Shown here in pieces: positions 26,652 through 33,612 of a stretch of 64,000 bases of DNA. Below the pieces are notes generated by a model, which was not told the DNA's origin, did no database searches, and saw only the letters and a list, made by a program, of their open reading frames with translations. Source of the stretch: an uncultured Roseovarius sp. (GTDB lineage: Bacteria; Pseudomonadota; Alphaproteobacteria; Rhodobacterales; Rhodobacteraceae); the NCBI GenBank assembly GCA_951812895.1, contig OX638333.1:3762001-3826000 (forward strand). Direction: 5' to 3'. Position 1 is the stretch's first letter. Each line of letters opens with the position of its first letter. Made by a program: the position numbers and the translations under genes.

Positions 26652-27665
26652 TCAGGCACGACGGCGGCTGCGTCTTCGCACCGGTCGTTCTGCGCCTTCT
26701 TCGGTGCCATCCGCCGCAGAAGAAAACGCGCCAAGAGCCTCTGCAATTTGCTCCAATGCCGGACGTGGGCCGCGCTCGCGGGTCTCCAGTGCTTCGCGCA
26801 TCTTTGACAAATGCTCTGGCATCGTCCCACAGCAGCCGCCGATAACCGTCGCACCCGCGTCCCGCGCCAGTACAGCGTAATCGGCCATAAGCTCGGGCGT
26901 GCCATCATAATGGATATGCCCATCCAGATATTTAGGGATTCCAGCATTGCCCTTGGCAATCACCGGACGCTCAACACCTTCAGCCACAAAACCAAGCACT
27001 GTCCGCATTAGGTCTGACGCACCCACACCGCAATTGGCGCCATAGGCAAGCGGAGGATTGTCCAGTTTTTCCACCATCTTGGCCATATCGGCAGAGGTGA
27101 ACCCCATCATCGTCCGGCCCGCTGTGTCAAAACTCATCGTGCCACACCATGGCATATCGGCCAGTTTGAATGCTTCTGCAGCCGCGATGTATTCCTCATG
27201 TGCGGAAATCGTTTCCAGCCACAAAACGTCTGCACCACCTTCTTTCAGGCCTTCTGCCTGTTCGTGAAATATCTCTACAGCCAGTTCGTGGGTCATCGAG
27301 CCCATCGGCGCCATGATCTCTCCGGTCGGGCCCACGGATCCGGCGACGATCACCGTGCGGTCCTGGCGATCTGCCACTTCACGGCCAATCTCAGCAGAGA
27401 TGCGCGAGAGCTCATGCGCGCGTTTCTGCGCGCCGTGCAGTTTAAGACGTGCGGCATTGCCGCCGAAAGAGTTGGTCAGGAACAGGTCACTGCCTGCATC
27501 CACCGCGCCCTTGTAAAGGGCCGTGATGCGATCAGGATGTTCGTCATTCCACATCTCTGGCGCATCGCCGGAACTCAGCCCCATATTGAAAAGATTGGTG
27601 CCAGTGGCGCCATCGGCCAACAGCCAATCTCGGGTTTCAAGCAATTTGGAAAGCGCGTTTACCAT
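26652..27665 (-). CDS. bmt: Homocysteine S-methyltransferase domain protein (betaine-homocysteine methyltransferase / split MetH)
   Basis: A 337-residue single-domain homocysteine methyltransferase: LADGATGTNLFNMGL at the N-terminus, the first zinc Cys in YGANCGVGASDL near residue 225 and the C-terminal Cys pair in VIGGCCGTMPEHL near residue 290. It transfers a methyl group to homocysteine to form methionine. In roseobacters such proteins are reported to act as one part of a split cobalamin-dependent methionine synthase with a separate corrinoid protein; use of glycine betaine directly is the other reading. The ATG at 27665 is used, discarding an extension to 27737. A basic C-terminus (RRRSRRRA) is unusual. 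No methyltetrahydrofolate-binding domain gene is in the window. Confidence 0.86.
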   Translation of the reverse strand: MVNALSKLLETRDWLLADGATGTNLFNMGLSSGDAPEMWNDEHPDRITALYKGAVDAGSDLFLTNSFGGNAARLKLHGAQKRAHELSRISAEIGREVADRQDRTVIVAGSVGPTGEIMAPMGSMTHELAVEIFHEQAEGLKEGGADVLWLETISAHEEYIAAAEAFKLADMPWCGTMSFDTAGRTMMGFTSADMAKMVEKLDNPPLAYGANCGVGASDLMRTVLGFVAEGVERPVIAKGNAGIPKYLDGHIHYDGTPELMADYAVLARDAGATVIGGCCGTMPEHLSKMREALETRERGPRPALEQIAEALGAFSSAADGTEEGAERPVRRRSRRRA

Positions 27666-27695
27666 TGTCGTGTCCTGAAAAGAAATGCTCCTCGC

Positions 27696-27724
27696 TTTGT
27701 CACGGCACTTTACTATTGGCAAAC
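27696..27724. promoter_or_regulatory. Conserved promoter element upstream of the homocysteine methyltransferase
   Basis: Counterpart of 25166-25198, 31 bases before the start at 27665, in the same orientation relative to the gene. The neighbouring sequence to 27768 is AT-rich and contains near-palindromes (TCATGATGA; TGAATTTACTATTCA) that may be further regulator sites. No known riboswitch fold was recognised. Confidence 0.5.
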
Positions 27725-27768
27725 TCATAATCTTCATGATGATTGTGAATGAATTTACTATTCATATG

Positions 27769-27798
27769 AAAAAGGGCGCACCGGAATACAGTGCGCCC
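27769..27798 (-). terminator. Intrinsic terminator after the zeta-subunit gene
   Basis: The stem GGGCGCAC/GTGCGCCC (27774-27781 with 27791-27798) and a 9-base loop are followed in the minus direction by TTTTT. It ends the transcript of the gene at 27828-28142. A-tracts on the other side give partial bidirectionality. Confidence 0.88.
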
Positions 27799-27827
27799 AA
27801 AAAATTCTTCTAAAAAGCGTCAGCGGC

Positions 27828-28142
27828 TTACACTTCGTCCATCAGCTGTGCTTTGGCGACTTTCATCAGCTCATCCATTTTGGACCGGATCGTATCCGCA
27901 TCCGCAAGATCACCCAGATCACCAGCCACTTTGCGGACGACATCCTCGTGACCGGCTTCTTCGAAATCGGCGATGATAACCTCTTTGGCATAGGCATCCG
28001 CGTCATCACCACTTTTGCCCATCAGCTCTGCCGCCCATAAACCCAATAATTTGTTGCGCCGGGCTTCTGCTTTGAACGCCATTTCTTCGTCATGGGCGTA
28101 TTTGTTTTCAAATGCGGATTCGCGTTCGTCAAATGTGGTCAT
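27828..28142 (-). CDS. F1-ATPase inhibitor zeta subunit (DUF1476)
   Basis: A 104-residue helical protein beginning [20 protein letters not shown], the hallmark of the alphaproteobacterial zeta subunit described in Paracoccus denitrificans. The N-terminal segment inserts into F1-ATPase and blocks ATP hydrolysis; the remainder forms a four-helix bundle rich in Glu, Asp and Lys. It is monocistronic, ended by the terminator at 27769-27798, and divergent from purC. Confidence 0.92.
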   Translation of the reverse strand: MTTFDERESAFENKYAHDEEMAFKAEARRNKLLGLWAAELMGKSGDDADAYAKEVIIADFEEAGHEDVVRKVAGDLGDLADADTIRSKMDELMKVAKAQLMDEV

Positions 28143-28306
28143 GGGAAACGTCCCTTATCATGGGTTTCGGTTGCCCTAGATATGGCTGTTTGCCGGGCAA
28201 ACCGCAAGGGGTCCGGCACCATCTTGCGGCGGGCGGGCCCATGCACTATGAGGACGCCAACGGCAGCGGGGAAACGCATCTCCAACGCCTCATCGACGGA
28301 GAGAGC

Positions 28307-29068
28307 ATGGCGCGCCGCAAGAAAATTTACGAAGGCAAAGCAAAGATCCTGTTCGAAGGGCCTGAGCCTGGCACAATCGTGCAATATTTCAAGGACGATG
28401 CCACCGCCTTTAATGCCGAGAAAAAAGATGTGATCGAGGGCAAAGGCGTTCTCAACAACATGCTGTCGGAATATTTCATGAACGGTCTGACCAGCGTGGG
28501 CATCCCAAACCATTTCATGAAACGCCTCAACATGCGTGAACAGCTGGTGCGCTCGGTTGAAATCATCCCGTTAGAGGTGATCGTGCGCAACTATTCCGCC
28601 GGCACCATGGCCAAACGTCTCGGGATGGAGGAAGGCACGCAATTGCCGCGCCCCATCGTCGAATATTGCCTCAAAGAGGACAAGTTGGGTGATCCACTGG
28701 TGACTGAAGAACATATCGCTGCCTTCGGCTGGGCCAGCCAGCAGGATATGGACGATATTCTCAGCCTGGCCCTGCGGGTCAACGACTTCCTGTCAGGTGT
28801 CATGTACGGCGTTGGTATCAAACTGGTTGATTTCAAAATAGAAATCGGCCGCGTCTATGACGGTGATTTCATGCGCCTGATCGTTGCTGACGAAATCAGC
28901 CCTGACAGCTGCCGCCTGTGGGACATCGAAACCGGCCAGAAGCTCGACAAGGATGTGTTCCGTCGCGATCTTGGCTCTCTGACCGACGCCTATACCGAAG
29001 TGGCCAAACGTCTGGGCGTCATGCCCAAAGGCGCCACACCCATCGCCCGGCCGACCCTGATCAACTGA
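28307..29068 (+). CDS. purC: SAICAR synthetase PurC
   Basis: Ligates aspartate to CAIR with ATP in purine synthesis. With ATG at 28307 (GGAGAG just upstream) it has 253 residues, typical for the family. Diagnostic parts are [11 protein letters not shown] near residue 8, [22 protein letters not shown] near residue 90, and the C-terminal [33 protein letters not shown] near residue 180. The longer frame from 28112 is non-coding upstream. It is followed by purS and purQ, a common purC-S-Q order in Rhodobacteraceae. Confidence 0.96.
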   Translation: MARRKKIYEGKAKILFEGPEPGTIVQYFKDDATAFNAEKKDVIEGKGVLNNMLSEYFMNGLTSVGIPNHFMKRLNMREQLVRSVEIIPLEVIVRNYSAGTMAKRLGMEEGTQLPRPIVEYCLKEDKLGDPLVTEEHIAAFGWASQQDMDDILSLALRVNDFLSGVMYGVGIKLVDFKIEIGRVYDGDFMRLIVADEISPDSCRLWDIETGQKLDKDVFRRDLGSLTDAYTEVAKRLGVMPKGATPIARPTLIN

Positions 29069-29131
29069 TCCCGGCCGGATCAAATGCCAACCGGCGCGCA
29101 GTGTGCCGATCAACAATGGGAATAGACAGCC

Positions 29132-29371
29132 ATGAAGGCACGTGTGCATGTCATGTTGAAAAACGGAGTTCTTGATCCTCAGGGCGAGGCCGTTCGCCAC
29201 GCGCTCGGGTCCTTGGGCTTTGATGGGGTCGAAGGTGTCCGTCAGGGCAAAGTGATCGAACTTGACCTGACCGAGACTGATGCGGACAAGGCCAATGCAG
29301 CCGTCACCGCGATGTGCGAAAAGCTCCTCGCCAATACAGTGATCGAAAGCTATTCAGTGGAGATTTCCTGA
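29132..29371 (+). CDS. purS: FGAM synthetase subunit PurS
   Basis: Small structural subunit (79 residues) of the three-part phosphoribosylformylglycinamidine synthase PurLQS. The pattern [20 protein letters not shown] with [10 protein letters not shown] is typical; the fold is a ferredoxin-like dimer bridging PurL and PurQ. It overlaps the purQ start by one base, giving coupled translation. purL is not in the window. Confidence 0.95.
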   Translation: MKARVHVMLKNGVLDPQGEAVRHALGSLGFDGVEGVRQGKVIELDLTETDADKANAAVTAMCEKLLANTVIESYSVEIS

Positions 29372-30039
29372 TGCATGCCGCCGTCATCGTCTTTCCCGGA
29401 TCCAACTGTGATCGTGACATGGCGGTCGCGTTTGAACGGGCAGGGGCAAAGGTGTCGATGGTCTGGCACAAGGACACCCAGATGCCGTCAGATGTTGATA
29501 TCATCGGCGTGCCGGGTGGGTTCTCTTTTGGTGATTATCTGCGTTGTGGCGCGATCGCTGCCAACTCGCCAATTTGCAAATCGGTTATCTCGCACGCGAA
29601 TAAAGGTGGCTATGTCCTTGGAATTTGCAATGGATTTCAGGTGTTGACGGAAACCGGTCTTCTGCCGGGTGTTCTACTGCGCAATTCGGGGTTAAAGTAC
29701 GTCTGCAAAGCCATTGAATTAAAGGTGGAAAATACAGAAACCGCGTTCACCTCCGGCTACGGTCACAACAGCGCAATTACGATCCCAATCGCGCATCATG
29801 ACGGCAATTATTTCGCCGACGACGCAACGCTTGACCAGCTAGAGGGCGAAAATCGCGTGGCTTTCCGCTATGTCGACAACCCCAACGGATCAGCCCGCGA
29901 TATCGCCGGCATTCTCTCGGAAAACCGTCGCGTTTTGGGGATGATGCCGCATCCGGAACGGATGGCAGAGCCGCTTCACGGCAATTCCGAAGGCAAAGCA
30001 ATGTTCGACAGCCTTGTTGGGCAGCTGGCAAACGCCTGA
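29371..30039 (+). CDS. purQ: FGAM synthetase glutaminase subunit PurQ
   Basis: Glutamine amidotransferase of the class I type that supplies ammonia to PurL. The 222-residue protein has the catalytic Cys in [13 protein letters not shown] near residue 87, and the His-x-Glu pair in [11 protein letters not shown] near residue 192. [13 protein letters not shown] at the N-terminus is diagnostic. Its start (29371) overlaps the purS stop, and dctB begins shortly after it without an obvious terminator. Confidence 0.96.
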   Translation: MHAAVIVFPGSNCDRDMAVAFERAGAKVSMVWHKDTQMPSDVDIIGVPGGFSFGDYLRCGAIAANSPICKSVISHANKGGYVLGICNGFQVLTETGLLPGVLLRNSGLKYVCKAIELKVENTETAFTSGYGHNSAITIPIAHHDGNYFADDATLDQLEGENRVAFRYVDNPNGSARDIAGILSENRRVLGMMPHPERMAEPLHGNSEGKAMFDSLVGQLANA

Positions 30040-30080
30040 CCCTCTTGAGCCTTCGCACCCTGCGGCGTAACCTGCTGCGT

Positions 30081-31841
30081 ATGATACCCAAGCTGCCAGG
30101 CTCTGAAAATCAGCGGATGCGAACGGTTAGTTGGCGCGCCCGTCTGGCGCTGCTTGGTCTGGTTGTTCTTGCCGTAGTCACTGTGTTTGTGACCAACCGG
30201 CTGTTAACTGATCGCTTCACCCAGAACACCCGAAACCGGGCAGAGCTTCGGCTGGTTCTGTATAGCGGAAATCTATTGAGCGAGTTGCGCCAGAATGCCA
30301 TCGTGCCACAGCTGTTAGCACGTGATCCGGCCTTGATTGTGGCACTTGACAGCAATGACTTCACACAATCCTCCCAACGACTGATTTCATTCAAAGAAGA
30401 AATCGGCGCGGCCTCTCTTACTTTGTTGGACAAAGACGGTCGCACCGTGGCATCAACAGATCGGAGTTCACTGGGCGAAAGCCACAAACAAGCCCCATAT
30501 TTCGTGGATGCTCTGCGATCAAAAGATAATATTTTCAAAATATTACAAGAGGAAACTGGAAATTTTCGGTTCTTCTATTCCCGTCGGGTAGAAAGCCAAA
30601 GCTCTCTGGCAGGCGTCATTTTGGTCGAGGTCGATCTGCAAAAACATGAACGGGCCTGGGCCGGCATTTCAGATGCGGTGATGGTGACCGACAGCCAAGG
30701 TCAGATCATTCTGGCGACAGAACCACGCTGGCGCGGACGAAGTGAAGAGGATGCGCTTGCCCGTGAGCCCCCGACCAGCGCCATTCAACGCGCGATTCAG
30801 GCCACTGCCGATTGGAGCGTTTTACCTGCAGATGCCTATCTTCAGGGCAGGGCAGTGATGCGCGTTGGCGGTCGTGTGGCTTTTCGCGGCTGGCGGATAG
30901 CCAGTTTCACCAGTTACGACAGCATTCGGGAAAAAGTGAATGGTTTCATTGCGCTGGAAATCATGTGCTTTGCGATTCTCCTGGCCTTGGCATTCTATTT
31001 TCTTAACCGCCGGGCCACGGTTCGCATCGCATTGGTTCAACGGGAATCGGCAGAGCTTCGCGCATTGAACGCCCGGCTCCAGCGGGAAATTGCCGAACGC
31101 AGACGGGTGCAGGAGAACCTAGCCGTGGCCGAACAAACCCTCGCACAAAGCTCTAAACTGGCTGCATTGGGTGAAATGTCCGCCGCGGTTAGCCATGAGT
31201 TGAACCAACCCCTTGCGGCAATGAAGACGTACCTCGCCGGTGCCCGCCTTTTGCTGAACCGCAACCGTCCGGAAGAGGCGTTATCCTCCTTTCAAAGGAT
31301 CGATGACCTGATTGAACGAATGGGCACGATTACCAAACAGCTCAAATCATACGCCCGGCGCGGGGGAAGTGAGTTAAGCCCTGTAAATATGGGCGATGCG
31401 CTCAATTCGGCCCTCACCATGATGGAACCGCAACTGCGTCAGCGCAGGGTCAGGATCACCCGTATTGTGCCGGATCAACCGGTCCAGATCATGGGGGACC
31501 GGGTGCGCCTTGAACAGGTGATGATCAACCTTCTGCGAAACGCGCTTGATGCCACACAGGCTGTCCCTGAAGCTGCAATTGAGGTGCTTCTTGCGGCGGG
31601 CGAAACAGCGGTGCTGACCGTACGCGACAATGGGTACGGTATTGAAGATATCGATAACCTGTTCGAGCCGTTTTACACCACCAAGCAACCCGGCGACGGT
31701 GTCGGACTGGGTCTTGCCATTTCTTCTGGTATCGTGAACGACCTTGGGGGACGGCTGACCGCCCGGAACGTGGCGGCAGGGGGGGCTGTTTTCGAATTAC
31801 AACTTCCTATCTTGCCGGAAGAGACCAGAGCAGCGGAGTGA
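30081..31841 (+). CDS. dctB: C4-dicarboxylate-type sensor histidine kinase DctB
   Basis: Membrane histidine kinase of about 586 residues. A first helix (LALLGLVVLAVVTVFV) near residue 22 and a second (ALEIMCFAILLALAFYF) near residue 295 flank a periplasmic double-PDC (Cache) sensor region. A coiled-coil linker leads to the phosphorylation site in MSAAVSHELNQPLAAMKT near residue 370 and an ATPase domain with N, G1 and G2 boxes (NLLRNALDA; VRDNGYGI; GVGLGLAIS). The layout is that of DctB. The start is uncertain: TTG 30045, ATG 30081 or ATG 30117. No dctPQM transporter genes are adjacent, so the ligand is inferred from the family only. Confidence 0.88.
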   Translation: MIPKLPGSENQRMRTVSWRARLALLGLVVLAVVTVFVTNRLLTDRFTQNTRNRAELRLVLYSGNLLSELRQNAIVPQLLARDPALIVALDSNDFTQSSQRLISFKEEIGAASLTLLDKDGRTVASTDRSSLGESHKQAPYFVDALRSKDNIFKILQEETGNFRFFYSRRVESQSSLAGVILVEVDLQKHERAWAGISDAVMVTDSQGQIILATEPRWRGRSEEDALAREPPTSAIQRAIQATADWSVLPADAYLQGRAVMRVGGRVAFRGWRIASFTSYDSIREKVNGFIALEIMCFAILLALAFYFLNRRATVRIALVQRESAELRALNARLQREIAERRRVQENLAVAEQTLAQSSKLAALGEMSAAVSHELNQPLAAMKTYLAGARLLLNRNRPEEALSSFQRIDDLIERMGTITKQLKSYARRGGSELSPVNMGDALNSALTMMEPQLRQRRVRITRIVPDQPVQIMGDRVRLEQVMINLLRNALDATQAVPEAAIEVLLAAGETAVLTVRDNGYGIEDIDNLFEPFYTTKQPGDGVGLGLAISSGIVNDLGGRLTARNVAAGGAVFELQLPILPEETRAAE

Positions 31842-31847
31842 CCTGAA

Positions 31848-33182
31848 ATGCCAAGTGCCATGAAGATTGCGATCATCGACGACGAAAAAGACATGCGTCA
31901 GTCAATCAGCCAATGGCTCGCGTTGTCCGGCTATGACACAGAGGCGTTTCCCTCTGCCGAAGAGGCGCTGAAAGTACTCAGTGCAGATTATCCGGGCATC
32001 GTCGTCACCGACATCAAAATGCCGGGCATGGACGGAATGCAGTTCCTTAAAAAACTAATGGGAACCGATTCAAGTCTACCAGTGATCATGATCACCGGCC
32101 ATGGCGATGTCCCGATGGCGGTCGAGGCGATGCGCGTTGGTGCCTATGACTTCCTCGAAAAACCGTTCAACCCTGACCGCATGACCGAGTTGGCAAAAAA
32201 GGCCACTAATGTGCGCCGCATGGTCCTCGATGCCCGCGCTTTGCGGCGAGAACTATCCGATGGTGGCCAGTTGATGAAAAAGCTTATCGGCTCTAGCCCG
32301 GCAATGGAGCGCCTGAAAGAGGACATTCTGGATCTTGGTCAGGCAGACGGGCATGTTCTGGTCGAAGGCGAAACTGGCACTGGCAAAACCCTCGTGGCCC
32401 ATGCGTTGCATGCGGTCGGTGCTCGGGCTGGCAAGAAATTCGTTTTGGTCTCCTGTGCGGCTTTTGAAGAGGACACGCTGATCAAGCGCCTCTTTGGTCC
32501 AATGCAGCCCGAAGATAGCCAATTGCCCGCCGTAGAAGAGGCCCGCGGCGGCACGCTTGTGCTGGAAGACATCGAAAGCCTCAGCGAAGCCGCTCAAACC
32601 CGGCTATTGTCTTTCATCAATGACGAGGGCACCCCGGCTGAAACCCGCATCGTCGCCATCTGCAATATGCAGGAACAGGACCGCACCTGCGAAGATGCCC
32701 TGCGCGCTGATCTGTTCTATCGCCTGGCCTCGCTGCGCATAACCGTACCGCCACTTCGCAACCGGGGCGAAGATATTTTGACGCTTTTCACCCGCTTTTC
32801 CGACCAGTTCGCCGAGGATTATGGCTGCGACGCCCCCCAGGTCAGCGCACAAGAGGCTGCACAACTTCTTCAGGCCCCCTGGCCGGGCAATGTGCGCCAA
32901 CTGATCAACATCGCCGAACGTGCCGTCCTGCAATCGCGCCGCGGCTCGGGCACAATTGCTTCGCTTCTGATGTCGGACCATCAGGAAATGCAACCCGTCA
33001 TGACCACCGAGGGCAAACCCCTCAAGGAATATGTCGAGGCGTTCGAGCGTATGCTCATCGACAACACCATGCGCCGCCACAAGGGATCTATCGCCTCGGT
33101 GATGGAGGAGCTGTGCCTGCCACGCCGAACCCTGAACGAGAAAATGGCGAAATACAGCCTGCAGCGGTCAGATTATCTTTGA
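31848..33182 (+). CDS. dctD: DctD-like response regulator lacking the GAFTGA loop
   Basis: NtrC-type response regulator of 444 residues: receiver domain with Asp55 (VVTDIKMPGMDG), an AAA+ domain with Walker A near 174 (GETGTGKT) and a C-terminal Fis-type helix-turn-helix near 390-440 (GSIASVMEELCLPRRTLNEK). The sigma-54-contacting GAFTGA loop is missing: after LFG near residue 215 the sequence runs PMQPEDSQLPAVEEARGGTL where DctD proteins have GHEAGAFTGA. Walker B is also altered (LVLEDIES for LFLDEI). It probably cannot open sigma-54 complexes and may act with another sigma factor, as Rhodobacter capsulatus NtrC does. It follows dctB by six bases. Confidence 0.88.
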   Translation: MPSAMKIAIIDDEKDMRQSISQWLALSGYDTEAFPSAEEALKVLSADYPGIVVTDIKMPGMDGMQFLKKLMGTDSSLPVIMITGHGDVPMAVEAMRVGAYDFLEKPFNPDRMTELAKKATNVRRMVLDARALRRELSDGGQLMKKLIGSSPAMERLKEDILDLGQADGHVLVEGETGTGKTLVAHALHAVGARAGKKFVLVSCAAFEEDTLIKRLFGPMQPEDSQLPAVEEARGGTLVLEDIESLSEAAQTRLLSFINDEGTPAETRIVAICNMQEQDRTCEDALRADLFYRLASLRITVPPLRNRGEDILTLFTRFSDQFAEDYGCDAPQVSAQEAAQLLQAPWPGNVRQLINIAERAVLQSRRGSGTIASLLMSDHQEMQPVMTTEGKPLKEYVEAFERMLIDNTMRRHKGSIASVMEELCLPRRTLNEKMAKYSLQRSDYL

Positions 33183-33612
33183 CCGCTGCCCTCAAAGACA
33201 ACCGCATTTTCCCCATTGTAATTCTGCCGCCGAAGGCATTAGTGTGACCCAAGCCCCAAGCGCATCCGCGCCGGGCGAGAGAGTTTCGCTGTAACAGGGC
33301 GATGTGGGAACGAATTCCGCCGCTCCGAACAGACCGATTGGACCCCAATTACTTGGGTCACCCGAACGCCTGACGCCGGAAGATACCGGGACGACAGGCC
33401 GCTAAACAGGCACCATACGGGTGCCGGAACAGAAGAACCGCGATGAGGCGAGCGAGAAACAGGACAGCACAGACAGGCACTCTGAAAGGTGCCCGCGCAG
33501 CCGTTTCCGCACCTTTGTCCTCTATCGCCATCAATGAGATACCGCCGCCAACGGCATTCCCTCCGGTTTACGGACAGGGGCCGACCCGTTTGTCGCGGTC
33601 ACAGAAAAAAAC
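33183..33612 (+). other. Long leader region of rne with several hairpins
   Basis: No gene is seen in these 430 bases. At least three small stem-loops are visible: GACC-CAA/TTGGGTC at 33341-33359, GGCACC/GGTGCC at 33409-33425 and GGCAC/GTGCC at 33476-33493. RNase E messages in several bacteria are autoregulated through cleavage of structured leaders, so this could be such a leader; no promoter was located and conservation was not tested. Confidence 0.4.

Noticed and set aside
27666-27768. Possible SAM or cobalamin riboswitch before the homocysteine methyltransferase
   Set aside because: Too short and AT-rich, with no recognisable conserved riboswitch core; kept only as a regulatory region.
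28112-28306. N-terminal extension of purC
   Set aside because: The extra 65 codons have no PurC similarity, and the ATG at 28307 has a good ribosome-binding site and the family's normal N-terminus.
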